DNA from: Candidatus Cloacimonadota bacterium
GTDB taxonomy: Bacteria > Cloacimonadota > Cloacimonadia > Cloacimonadales > TCS61
Assembly (NCBI GenBank): GCA_030596265.1
Contig: JAUVKM010000034.1
Location: 1 to 11,461 of the forward strand
DNA length: 11,461 nucleotides
Direction: 5' to 3'
Made by a program: the position numbers and the translations under genes. Of the stretch, positions 1 through 7,844 are shown one piece after another. The notes beneath the pieces were generated by a model. It searched no databases. It saw only the letters and a program-made list of their open reading frames with translations, and was not told where the DNA came from. Numbering within the stretch: position 1 is the stretch's first letter; every line of letters starts with the position of its first letter.

Positions 1-117
1 TGAATTACCGCGTTTACCTGATAATTGTTTCGTCCAGAGTGTATCAGGTGCTGTTTGAGAAAACAACTGTAATGATAAAATTAAACAAGTAAATAGAAAT
101 AAAATTCTTGTTTTCAT
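1..117 (-). CDS. Exported protein, N-terminal fragment (runs off the left edge)
   Basis: An open frame of 39 codons starts at an ATG on the minus strand (position 117) and continues beyond the window. An AAGGAG Shine-Dalgarno sequence lies a few bases upstream. The first ~25 residues form a clear signal peptide: a basic start (MKTR), a hydrophobic core (ILFLFTCLILSLQL) and a cleavage-like FSQ-T. The mature part begins TAPDTLWTKQLSG, a style often seen at the start of secreted beta-propeller proteins in Cloacimonadota-like genomes, but too little is visible to name a fold. The start codon is only about 24 bases from the boundary of the neighbouring attC-like site, as expected for the first gene of a cassette without its own promoter. 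The presence and start of the gene are well supported; its function is not. Confidence 0.75.
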   Translation of the reverse strand, partial: MKTRILFLFTCLILSLQLFSQTAPDTLWTKQLSGKRGNS

Positions 118-135
118 TTTCTACTCCTTTATTGC

Positions 136-257
136 CTGTAATGTTTGGCGTGTGCGGCGGAATCAGAATGATTCCGCCCGTACAAACCGCTAAACCTGAA
201 CCGTAAGGTTCAGGCAAAGACCACCGACCGACTGAACCGCTGACACGTTTGTTATGT
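136..257 (-). repeat. attC-like site 1 (long type, two internal hairpins)
   Basis: This 122-bp imperfect palindrome runs from CTGTAAT at 136-142 to GTTATGT at 251-257 on the plus strand. The outer arms pair as CGTGT...ACACG. The left arm has one extra G after its CGTGT. Two perfect internal hairpins are visible: a 9-bp stem at 156-164/170-178 and an 8-bp stem CCTGAACC/GGTTCAGG at 195-202/207-214 with loop GTAA. In gene direction it lies directly behind the stop codon of the 188-residue gene. The layout matches an integron attC with a branched terminal structure. Confidence 0.8.
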
Positions 258-262
258 GCTTT

Positions 263-829
263 TCAAAATGTTTGTTTAATAATTCCATTTTTAATTTTTA
301 TTATCTGTTTTGATTTTAAATTCTTAATTTGATCGCAAATAATCTTAACTGTTCTCTTACAGATGTATTCATCCCGAAAAGGACATTCAATATCATTTTG
401 AACACATTCTTTATTATAAAAGTCAAAATCTTTTTCGACTTTTTTGTTTCCCATAAGTATATCTATTACCAAGCATTTTTCTTCCTCTTTTATTTTTTGA
501 AGTACTTGTGATGAGAATCCTGCAAGATTTAATGACAAATTAGCAAGACCTTTTGAAAAACTAATATCAAGAAGAAACGCAATAATAACGATTGTTGCTA
601 TTTTAATATTAACGCTATACTTTTTGTTCATTATCATCATCCCCAAAGTGCCAGGAGGAAATTTAGGATATTCTATTTTTATTTCTACGTATTCATCGTT
701 ACTTAATAAATCATTATGTTCTTGTAAGTAATTAAAAATCTTATCAACTAAAACTCCTTTATTTGTTATTTCCATAAGTTGTTGCATTACTTCACTTTTT
801 TCAGCATCATTTACTCTTAGATAATCCAA
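263..829 (-). CDS. Hypothetical membrane protein with four C-terminal cysteines
   Basis: This 188-residue protein has a TTG start at 829, chosen because AGGAGT stands 6 bases upstream and no in-frame ATG occurs near it. The first ~70 residues are charged and probably helical. Residues ~74-90 (VNIKIATIVIIAFLLDI) form one transmembrane segment. The C-terminal part is soluble and contains C142, C149, C157 and C165, which could bind a metal or form disulfides. I do not recognise the family. The TGA stop overlaps the last base of the cassette's inverted repeat and lies about 6 bases from attC 1, the compact end typical of cassette genes. It is the second gene of unit I. Transcription could come from the 190-residue gene upstream or from a weak promoter in the spacer. 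Confidence 0.7.
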   Translation of the reverse strand: MDYLRVNDAEKSEVMQQLMEITNKGVLVDKIFNYLQEHNDLLSNDEYVEIKIEYPKFPPGTLGMMIMNKKYSVNIKIATIVIIAFLLDISFSKGLANLSLNLAGFSSQVLQKIKEEEKCLVIDILMGNKKVEKDFDFYNKECVQNDIECPFRDEYICKRTVKIICDQIKNLKSKQIIKIKNGIIKQTF

Positions 830-951
830 TTTAAACTCCTTATTTTTTTAGTGTATTTATACTTATATCAAACTTGCAAGGTTAAATTATAGTTTAACAA
901 AATCCTTTATTGATAAAACCTCCGAGAGTTGTTACTAAAGTAACAGTTCCT
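830..951 (-). promoter_or_regulatory. Spacer with two small palindromes and a TATAAT box
   Basis: The spacer upstream of the 188-residue gene holds a perfect 16-base palindrome TGTTACTAAAGTAACA (930-945), six bases beyond the preceding stop codon. It also holds a 6-bp inverted repeat GTTAAA/TTTAAC (881-886/893-898) that surrounds a minus-strand TATAAT (886-891). No convincing -35 box stands at the right distance. The second palindrome over a -10-like box could be an operator. The first lacks a U-tract in gene direction, so it is not a standard terminator. Confidence 0.3.
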
Positions 952-1524
952 TCACCTGAAGTAATTAAAATCTTGAAGAATCTCATCAAAGAGTAGCTGT
1001 GATTGTCCAAATAAATTTATGAGATTCTCTGTTGGCTCGAAACCTGATTCAAAGTCAGATTGCGAAGTTAATAATTCTTTTTCATCTTCTAATTCTTTCA
1101 TTAAATTTATCCATTTATTTACACGAGGGTCTGTGCAAAGAGAAATTCTAACAGAAGGAATTTGTGCGTTATTGAATTTTCTATTATTGTCAGCGGCAAA
1201 TAGGATTTTCTTTTCTCCATCTTGTTTGTATGAGACATCAAGTAATTGTCCGTTAGGTTTTTTCCAAACAGCGTGGAATGTCGCTTCTGCATAAAAGTTA
1301 TCCCAAATCCAAATTATCCATCCATATTGGATTTCGCCTCCGTGTTCTTTAATTTGTTTTTCAACATCAATGTAACAATCATTAGTTATGGAATCTTGCC
1401 GAGGTTTGACGTTTACAAAAATTGGGTCGTTTATGTCTTTTATTTTGTTGCAAAGCTTATGAACATCAGAGTTAATTGTAGATGGTGTTGTAGATTTACT
1501 AATAATTGGTGTTTGTATAATCAT
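952..1524 (-). CDS. Hypothetical protein of a 'YGW-IW...FHAVW...LLDVS' family, possible Cys-His-Asp hydrolase-like fold
   Basis: This 190-residue protein starts at ATG 1524, with AAGGAGT nine bases upstream. The central block (residues ~48-98) contains NDCYIDV, then EIQYGWIIWIWDNFYAEATFHAVW in two adjoining pieces, then GQLLDVS. I recognise this as a family pattern seen in bacterial hypothetical proteins, some of which carry a SEC-C zinc motif; no SEC-C motif is present here. The order C50, H84, D96 resembles the Cys-His-Asp triad of transglutaminase/papain-like folds; this is inference from spacing only. The C-terminal part (ILFAADNNRKFNN, then a helical acidic tail) has no motif I can name. 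It has no signal peptide, so it is probably cytoplasmic. It is the first gene of unit I, about 70 bases from the cassette boundary. Confidence 0.75.
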   Translation of the reverse strand: MIIQTPIISKSTTPSTINSDVHKLCNKIKDINDPIFVNVKPRQDSITNDCYIDVEKQIKEHGGEIQYGWIIWIWDNFYAEATFHAVWKKPNGQLLDVSYKQDGEKKILFAADNNRKFNNAQIPSVRISLCTDPRVNKWINLMKELEDEKELLTSQSDFESGFEPTENLINLFGQSQLLFDEILQDFNYFR

Positions 1525-1587
1525 ATAAAAAAGACTCCTTTGTTTGTATCAATCATTGGAGATTGAGATGCTAATTTACATAAAAGC

Positions 1588-1658
1588 ACATAATGTTTCG
1601 AGCCTGCCACGTTCTTCTTGCTTTTCTCTCAATCTGAATGTGGAGGCTTTTGTTATAT
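1588..1658 (-). repeat. attC-like site 2 (short type)
   Basis: This 71-bp imperfect palindrome runs from ACATAAT (1588-1594) to GTTATAT (1652-1658). The arms are AGCCT-G-CCAC on the left and GTGG-AGGCT on the right, so the left arm carries one extra G. The outer core sites do not match each other (ACATAA against TTATAT), but each matches the far end of the adjoining unit, as in a linear integron array. The loop is pyrimidine-rich and similar to that of site 3. Confidence 0.8.
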
Positions 1659-1669
1659 CGCATCACCCT

Positions 1670-1708
1670 CCAAAATAAAAACCAGCCCAAGAATTAACTC
1701 AGACTGGT
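1670..1708 (-). terminator. Intrinsic terminator after the heparinase-like gene
   Basis: On the minus strand, 9 bases beyond the TAG stop, ACCAGTCTGAG (1698-1708) pairs with CTTGGGCTGGT (1681-1691) over 11 base pairs, including three G-U pairs. The loop has six bases (TTAATT), and the stem runs into TTTTATTTTG. This is a standard Rho-independent terminator. It should stop transcripts of the operon before attC 2 and insulate unit I from unit II. Confidence 0.8.
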
Positions 1709-1717
1709 CATATGATA

Positions 1718-4700
1718 CTATTTAAGCATTAAGCATTTCTTTATAAAGTGATTTTTACCATTCACACTAAGTTTATAGAAGTAAACACCGGAAGCTACTG
1801 ACTTATTATGATAATCCTTACCATTCCAAAGAACTTCATGAATACCTTTTGCAAGATTATCATTAACAAGTGTTTTTACTTTTTGACCTTTGATGTTGTA
1901 AACCGTGAGTTCGACTTTACTCTCATCAGGTATTGAAAATGAAATCATTGTTGTTGGATTAAATGGATTTGGATAATTTCCATGAAGTTTTACTTTATGA
2001 ATAATTGGAGAGTATATTCCACCATCGTCTGTTTCCCGCATCAACAAACTTAATAGCTCATTTTCCATTTCTCTGGCATGTTTGGAATTTCTGACAGCAT
2101 GATCATCATTAATGAAATGTAAACTAGAAGCTCTATTACCAGCTGCTTCTACCTCCATGTAAGTATAAACAATATCCAATTGCGTAAAAATTGAATCAAT
2201 AATGGAAAGACTGTCTTCAAACATTATTTCATATTGAATGATCGCCTCTTGAAAATTTTCCATCTTTCTATCACAGTTTATTGCACTTTGTTTAGAAAGC
2301 TCGTATAAGTCTGTGTTTAATGAATCTGTCATAATCCCTTCATATAATTGTTGAGCTTCATAATATCCAAATCCAATATCAGGATCAACACAGTTCAAAA
2401 GACGTGAAGCAGACCATAATGATTCTACATCATCGGGATTTTGTTCTATTGATAAAAGATATTTTTCTTTTGCTAGAAGAAGATCTCCATCAATTTCTGC
2501 TTCTAACCCTTCATCAAATAATTTGTCTCCAATTCCAATAGGAGGTGCGAAACCAGTATTACTGCTTTCACAAAACGGTTCGAATATCACATCCCATTCT
2601 GATGGATAAAAACTCTGTTCGATCTCAGTTGTGGTGATTCCATCTCCCCAGAAATTGTTTCGACAATAGTATTGATTATCTGCTCCACTTGCATTGTATA
2701 TTGATTTTGAATTTCCACCGGATTCAATAACAATATCATTGTACATATAATCCAATACCGGATAAGAATCATCTATCAGATATATTTCTGGAGTATCAAT
2801 AGCACCTTTTCTTGTGTTGCCGATATAACTTGATATAATTATAGGATTAGATCTACGTGAGATATACATTCCGTTTTCATCATTGTTATAAATTGCATTA
2901 TCATTTATTTCAGCATTTGTATTATACAAAAATAAACCATACTGACAATCGTAAATGAAATTATCTTCGAAATGGCAAGCTGTAATTAGAAATGATGTAT
3001 TACCAATAAAAACACCATATTTACCACAATTAGAAATTGTATTATCATTTACTTTATACGAATTTGGAGAATTAATTTGCAAACCATAATCGCAATTTGT
3101 AATTTCTGAATTTGAAAGATCAATATCACCAAAGCATTGGATTGCGCCTTTAGCATTTGAGAATTTACAATATTGGAAATCCACTGCCCCATCAGAACTT
3201 ATATAGAATCCGATCCAATTTTCTGACAATTTTTTATCGAATTCAATTATGTTTAAGGAATCTCCGATAGCAGTTACCTGACCATTAACACTGAATTTTG
3301 AATCCTCAGCCATTTGAGGTTTAGAGTTTGGTGTAAAAATTAATTCGGCTCCAACAGGAACAGTTATTTCGTGTCTGAATACAATCTCACCTGTGCCAAA
3401 TTGTGTAACACCTTGAATAGTAATTCCATCAAAAACACCTTGATGTATTATTAGTTCTTCTGTAAGCAGATTTACACTCGCTAAATCAGAATATCCATAA
3501 TTCACATAGAAATATAGACTATCAAGGGCAAGACTTTCAATGTTATTGTTAATTAACCCTCGATCCTGTGGATTTGTTGAACCGGTAGCATAGTAGTAAG
3601 TTTTAGAAATTAGATCTTCAGGAAGAACACCACATCGTAATATTTTATACTTAGGATTGGGAATAGGTAATGGTATTGGACTAGTAAAACTCATTAAAGT
3701 TATTATTTCTAATTCATCACTTTCTGTCCATTCTACGATGACCTCTTCGGAGACGTAATCGGAGTCGAAAACTACAACATTGGTAAAGTCTGTACCTCCC
3801 ATATCCCGAACTTCGAGAAAATTATTAGAATTGAGAATTAACTTTTTTAAGTCAGTGAAAATATTATTTGCTTCTACTAATAAGAAAGATGCATCTGTAA
3901 CAAATCTTGTATTCCCACCATCGCAATAGACATCATTTCCATCTGAAACAGCAGCATAGCAATTATAACCTGTATTTAAAGAATATTTTATTGCATATTG
4001 ACCTGTGCCTGGAGAAACATCATCTATTGGATTTGTATAGCACTCTGAGGGGATAAGGAGTGTGAGAAATTGTTCATTTATTCCTGTAGATGTAATTCTG
4101 AGTCTGCTATGATTTGCACTTCTTGAACCTGTCCAACCAATTGGCAATCCACTATAATGTGCACCATAATTTAAATCTTTATCTTCATAGTTTGTGTAAA
4201 AATTATTAGATGCCCCCATAATACCGTATAAATTCACACCATCAATAGTAGAGCAAAATTGGGATTCATTATCTGCATCAAATACTTCTTCTGCATTAGG
4301 ATTAAAATGAATTTGATTTCTATATTTATTTGTAAATTGTTCAGTATTTTCTACAACATCATATAAAATATAATATTGATCATCAATCATATAATAATTT
4401 CTGATAACTTCGCATGGATGAGCTGTTCCATTATTATCCGGCATCTTGTTATTATATTCAACACTAACTTTTAAATGTTGTAAGAGATCATTGCTAATGA
4501 GAAAGTCTTTATAAGATGGGGATAGAATATCATTTGTTGTATGATAATTAAATTTATCTGTGTAGCCAATAGGATCTTTTTGGTTCAGAGAAACATAATC
4601 AGTAGTGTTACCAGAAGTACACCACTCAGTTAATTCCGAGAATTCACCTTTTAATTCACTATTTTCAATATCCGTACTATCAGGATTTATGATGATTAGA

Positions 4701-6256
4701 TTTTTTGAATATGGTGATTTAAACCAATCTTTTAACCTACTCCAATCTCCATTATACCATGTTTTATATCCTGTATCTACAATAAAATATTTGCCTTTGT
4801 AAAATAGCTGAAAATGTGTTTTTTCGAAATTATAATGATTATGATCAAAGGAGTTTTCATGATTTATGGTCATATATGGTATGTCTAATATATAATTGCC
4901 ATTAGAATTTATTACATTTGCTGATGTGGAAGAAGGTCTTAATATTGTCAATTCATCATCAGAATACGAACCTGTTTCCAGATATGAAGGATAATAGGTA
5001 TCATCAGAAATAGGTAAATCAATAATCGTATCTGGATTAAAACACATAACAACTTCAAAACTTTCCGTATTATGCTCATTTGTTTCTTTGGGATATAAAT
5101 TATTGTTATTACTCTTTGCACGATGTACATACCATCTAATTGTTTTTTTCAGATCTATATTATTTGTATTATTATAATAATAGGGCAGCAATCCTTTTTC
5201 TAAATTATTGTTATCATTATATGGATATTCCCCTGAATCTAATGATCTGTGCCTGAAATCATCCTTTTGAGTTATATGACAAAACTTTGGATCATTTCTC
5301 ATCATTACCTGCGTCATCCAATTATTCATAAAATCCGTATCCCAGATATTATAATTATGCACACGTTTAAGTGCTGTGAAGAAAAGCGGCGCAAGATATA
5401 TAGCTCTGTTAGCATAAGTCAATCCACCGATATACATGCCGGTATTTGTTACACCGTAATCCGTAAAACCATGAAGATCTGTCCCAGCAGGATAATTGTC
5501 GGTTGACCAGAGTTGTTCCATTACAAAATCATTTAATCTGGTTCCGGCAGACAGATCTTCACCTGCAATAATGCAACAATAACCTATTCCACTGACATTG
5601 ATCAATCTAAAACTGGAAGCTTGAATTCTGGGCAATAATTCATTTGAGTACTCATCTTGACACCAACCTGCAGGATCGCGCCAACCAGTATTGTTATAAA
5701 CATCATCAATTGCCCAATCAATCAGTTCATCCAGTTTGATCAACATCTGTTCTTGTTGCCCAGTGGTCATATAAAAGTATGCCATATCGCACATAAAGGC
5801 TATAAAATTGAGACCGTATGCCATATGTAAACCTCTAGCATAAGCATCAATGGAATATTGGGACATATCTGTAAAACTAGGATTATATAATTGTAATTTA
5901 TAATCTTCCCAATCAAAATCTACGAGTAAGAAATCTATTACATCATTCATCTCATAATAAGGTTCCGGATTATCCTCTATAACAGCTTTATATGCCAATA
6001 ATGTATGCTCCCAAAGATCAAAAACATCAGAGTAACTACGGTCACCGAAAATTTCCAATTCTTCGGGATCTATTTCTCGTGCTTCACGTGTGTAATCATC
6101 CCAATAAGTTTCAACTAATGGATCTGATAATCCAAAACAGGCATCTCTAATACCTTGTAGCACTGCTTCGTCAATTGTATAAGTTCTATCAATTGCTATT
6201 AATGAACCTAATATCATCAACATAATCAATACAAACAACATTTTCTTTGCTTTCAT
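1718..6256 (-). CDS. Secreted heparinase II/III-like multidomain protein with beta-helix, helical repeats and T9SS sorting domain
   Basis: This protein has 1512 residues. Residues 1-21 are a signal peptide. Residues ~25-400 are helical, as in the toroid domain of heparinase II/III and alginate lyase families (HGFTDYGVTNTGMYIGGLTY at 262-281 resembles the family's 'DG...G..Y' segment). Residues ~430-870 resemble the heparinase II/III beta-sandwich: DHNHYNFEKTHFQLFYKGKY followed by FIVDTGY (471-497). Residues ~1010-1210 are a right-handed beta-helix with repeated 'N.I.nc.yG..i' turns. Residues ~1243-1370 are TPR-like helices. Residues ~1424-1512 are a T9SS sorting domain (NYPNPFNPTT...GVYFYKL...CLMLK). 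Heparinase-family lyases act on uronate-containing polysaccharides, so an outside-the-cell polysaccharide lyase is plausible, with unknown substrate. Two usual residues differ: HxHxD reads HNHYN (472-476), and the later 'HN' reads KN (518-519), so it might not be catalytic. The ATG has GGAGGAAG directly upstream and follows the previous gene by 22 bases. Confidence 0.85.
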   Translation of the reverse strand: MKAKKMLFVLIMLMILGSLIAIDRTYTIDEAVLQGIRDACFGLSDPLVETYWDDYTREAREIDPEELEIFGDRSYSDVFDLWEHTLLAYKAVIEDNPEPYYEMNDVIDFLLVDFDWEDYKLQLYNPSFTDMSQYSIDAYARGLHMAYGLNFIAFMCDMAYFYMTTGQQEQMLIKLDELIDWAIDDVYNNTGWRDPAGWCQDEYSNELLPRIQASSFRLINVSGIGYCCIIAGEDLSAGTRLNDFVMEQLWSTDNYPAGTDLHGFTDYGVTNTGMYIGGLTYANRAIYLAPLFFTALKRVHNYNIWDTDFMNNWMTQVMMRNDPKFCHITQKDDFRHRSLDSGEYPYNDNNNLEKGLLPYYYNNTNNIDLKKTIRWYVHRAKSNNNNLYPKETNEHNTESFEVVMCFNPDTIIDLPISDDTYYPSYLETGSYSDDELTILRPSSTSANVINSNGNYILDIPYMTINHENSFDHNHYNFEKTHFQLFYKGKYFIVDTGYKTWYNGDWSRLKDWFKSPYSKNLIIINPDSTDIENSELKGEFSELTEWCTSGNTTDYVSLNQKDPIGYTDKFNYHTTNDILSPSYKDFLISNDLLQHLKVSVEYNNKMPDNNGTAHPCEVIRNYYMIDDQYYILYDVVENTEQFTNKYRNQIHFNPNAEEVFDADNESQFCSTIDGVNLYGIMGASNNFYTNYEDKDLNYGAHYSGLPIGWTGSRSANHSRLRITSTGINEQFLTLLIPSECYTNPIDDVSPGTGQYAIKYSLNTGYNCYAAVSDGNDVYCDGGNTRFVTDASFLLVEANNIFTDLKKLILNSNNFLEVRDMGGTDFTNVVVFDSDYVSEEVIVEWTESDELEIITLMSFTSPIPLPIPNPKYKILRCGVLPEDLISKTYYYATGSTNPQDRGLINNNIESLALDSLYFYVNYGYSDLASVNLLTEELIIHQGVFDGITIQGVTQFGTGEIVFRHEITVPVGAELIFTPNSKPQMAEDSKFSVNGQVTAIGDSLNIIEFDKKLSENWIGFYISSDGAVDFQYCKFSNAKGAIQCFGDIDLSNSEITNCDYGLQINSPNSYKVNDNTISNCGKYGVFIGNTSFLITACHFEDNFIYDCQYGLFLYNTNAEINDNAIYNNDENGMYISRRSNPIIISSYIGNTRKGAIDTPEIYLIDDSYPVLDYMYNDIVIESGGNSKSIYNASGADNQYYCRNNFWGDGITTTEIEQSFYPSEWDVIFEPFCESSNTGFAPPIGIGDKLFDEGLEAEIDGDLLLAKEKYLLSIEQNPDDVESLWSASRLLNCVDPDIGFGYYEAQQLYEGIMTDSLNTDLYELSKQSAINCDRKMENFQEAIIQYEIMFEDSLSIIDSIFTQLDIVYTYMEVEAAGNRASSLHFINDDHAVRNSKHAREMENELLSLLMRETDDGGIYSPIIHKVKLHGNYPNPFNPTTMISFSIPDESKVELTVYNIKGQKVKTLVNDNLAKGIHEVLWNGKDYHNKSVASGVYFYKLSVNGKNHFIKKCLMLK

Positions 6257-6278
6257 CTCTTCCTCCGTTTTCTTTTAG

Positions 6279-7754
6279 TTATTTTATCAACATCATTTTT
6301 TTTGTTTTACTTACAAATCCATCTGAGACTATTCTGTATAGATAAACACCGGATGATACTTGATTTTGATAGTTATCGGTTCCGCTCCAAATTACTTCCT
6401 TTCTTCCTTCGACTCCACTTAGGGTGACAGGAATTGAAGCTATTTTTTGTCCTTTGATGTTAAAGATTTGTATCTCCGTGTTCTCTGTATTCACCATAGG
6501 TAAAGACAATGAAATTTTAGTTGAAGGATTAAACGGATTTGGGAAATTCGATAATTCGTAATTCGCAATTTGTAATTCGTAATTCTCTGCTCCTACATTT
6601 CCTTCTTCATCTACACGAATAAGTACGTGCTCAGGATGCAAAAATAGACGATCTGTTGTTCCGCAAAATACATAACCTCCATTTGCCAATTGGAATCCCT
6701 TTTTATCGTTTATTCCAATCCAGTCAGGATAACTCGGTTGTCCGTTATAAAGATAATCCCTGCTCCAAAGTAATTCACCATCTGGTGTAACTTTATGAAT
6801 TTCTCCTTCTTCGGCATTAAAGAATATTATTATATTATCATCAATTGTTTTTATCATTCTTGTTGAGAATGCTTGGTCATCAATAAATGTTAAAATATCA
6901 TATTCAGTTATCAGATTACCATCTGAGCTGTATTTCATCAAAATTCCGTGTCTAAATGCAAAGAGAGTATCATCATCATACTCTAATAACGCAGAATATT
7001 TTGTTTGTTCTTCCATTATTGTCCAAAGTGTATCACCTTGTGCATCAAATTTAATTAAATATCCGGTTCCCGGATTTGAACTTTGAAATCCACAGGTTAG
7101 TAAGCTATTATCAGATGTTGTGATAATAGAATTGAATTCCCAAGGGTAACCCACGGTGATATTAAAATCTCTATCATCCTTTTGCCATAAGATATTACCT
7201 TCAAAATCAGTTTTCAAGATTACATAACTATCAGGACCATCTAATTCAATTCTTCCAGCCATAATCAAACTATCATCAAGTATCTGCATTGAGTTTATTT
7301 TTATGTGCAGTGAGTCATCCAGCCAATAATCATGAGTATCAATCACATTACAATCCTCATCCAAAATCAATAATTTTCCGGTAAAAGCATATGTCCCACC
7401 TGAGCCTGCAATGGCATAGTACCTGTCAATACCGTTAGAAACTATGGAGCGGATGTAAGTGCCAAAAGTACTATAATCCTGTATTCGCCATTCCAATTCT
7501 CCTTCCTCGGAAATTTTATAGAATATAGTCTGCGGCTCTTCCCAAAACTCATAACCCGGGTTCACCCAAGCTGTCATCAAAAACCCGCCACCTATAGCAG
7601 GTATTACGTTTGTTACTCCGTCGTGATAGGTGTAATACCAATGATCCGGCCACAAGTCTTGGTATGGGTAGGAGTTTATAAATGTGGTTTGAGACCAAAG
7701 TAAAGTGAAAAGTAAAAAGCAGATAGTAAAAAGTAAAAGTATTTTTTGTTTCAT
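6279..7754 (-). CDS. Secreted beta-propeller-like protein with T9SS C-terminal sorting domain
   Basis: I chose ATG 7754 over a TTG at 7766 because GGAG stands six bases before the ATG; this gives 491 residues. Residues 1-22 are a signal peptide (KQKILLLFTICFLLF...LWSQ). Residues ~50-385 contain repeated blocks of the form 'G.L.W.....' and 'D..yvIlKtDfeGnilWqk' (ITTSDNSLLTCGFQSS, GYLIKFDAQGDTLWT, IHKVTPDGELLW, FQLANGGYVFCGTTD), as in PQQ/kelch-like propellers of secreted FCB-group proteins. Residues ~402-491 are the sorting domain (NFPNPFNPSTKISLSL...GVYLYRI...KKMMLIK). The linker before it (NYELQIANYEL) is coded by a short DNA repeat, and the sorting domain contains an insertion coded by a REP-like sequence. 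It is the first gene of a two-gene operon with the heparinase-like gene. The protein is probably surface-attached or released by T9SS; its ligand is unknown. Confidence 0.85.
   Translation of the reverse strand: MKQKILLLFTICFLLFTLLWSQTTFINSYPYQDLWPDHWYYTYHDGVTNVIPAIGGGFLMTAWVNPGYEFWEEPQTIFYKISEEGELEWRIQDYSTFGTYIRSIVSNGIDRYYAIAGSGGTYAFTGKLLILDEDCNVIDTHDYWLDDSLHIKINSMQILDDSLIMAGRIELDGPDSYVILKTDFEGNILWQKDDRDFNITVGYPWEFNSIITTSDNSLLTCGFQSSNPGTGYLIKFDAQGDTLWTIMEEQTKYSALLEYDDDTLFAFRHGILMKYSSDGNLITEYDILTFIDDQAFSTRMIKTIDDNIIIFFNAEEGEIHKVTPDGELLWSRDYLYNGQPSYPDWIGINDKKGFQLANGGYVFCGTTDRLFLHPEHVLIRVDEEGNVGAENYELQIANYELSNFPNPFNPSTKISLSLPMVNTENTEIQIFNIKGQKIASIPVTLSGVEGRKEVIWSGTDNYQNQVSSGVYLYRIVSDGFVSKTKKMMLIK
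6406..6431. repeat. REP-like sequence inside the sorting domain
   Basis: The plus strand reads CCTTCGACTCCACTTAGGG followed by TGACAGG. This closely resembles the widespread short REP-like sequence CCTTCGACTCCGCTCAGGG. It is in frame and codes for PVTLSGVEG, which replaces a loop of the T9SS sorting domain. The resemblance is from memory of the motif, not from a search. Confidence 0.5.
6551..6587. repeat. Short degenerate AATTCGT-type repeat coding for a NYEL linker
   Basis: Units of AATTCGT/AATTCGC/AATTTGT/AATTCGT/AATTC follow each other and code, on the minus strand, for ENYELQIANYEL just before NFPNPFNP. The repeat forms the flexible linker between propeller and sorting domain. The heparinase-like neighbour has no such linker. 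Confidence 0.6.
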
Positions 7755-7794
7755 TGTAATCTCCAATTACAGATTTATTTTTATTTATTCCCAA

Positions 7795-7822
7795 TCTATA
7801 AAATCACAAATTTTAAAATCAA
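7795..7822 (-). promoter_or_regulatory. Possible promoter of the T9SS cargo operon
   Basis: On the minus strand TTGATT (7817-7822) and TATAGA (7795-7800) are 16 bases apart, inside unit II and upstream of the propeller gene's ATG. The match to a sigma-70 type promoter is modest and the region is very AT-rich, so this is a weak call. Confidence 0.25.
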
Positions 7823-7844
7823 TTTTTTTTAATTCTCTGATGCG

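Larger units (their letters stand above)
142..1593 (-). mobile_element. Integron-like gene cassette, unit I (two genes plus attC 1)
   Basis: The unit between attC 1 and attC 2 begins and ends with the private 12-bp inverted repeat TTATGTGCTTTT (252-263) / AAAAGCACATAA (1582-1593). No other unit in the window has these ends. In gene direction it holds a 190-residue gene, a 122-bp spacer, a 188-residue gene and attC 1. Limits are given for the minus-strand reading; if the cassettes really point the other way, the unit is 252-1652. Confidence 0.7.

Noticed and set aside
930..945. Palindrome TGTTACTAAAGTAACA as a terminator
   Set aside because: It has no T-tract in gene direction and only a two-base loop; kept only as a possible regulatory palindrome.
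1019..1566. Plus-strand frames opposite the 190-residue gene
   Set aside because: They are antisense shadows without start signals; the minus-strand gene has a good ribosome binding site and recognisable motifs.
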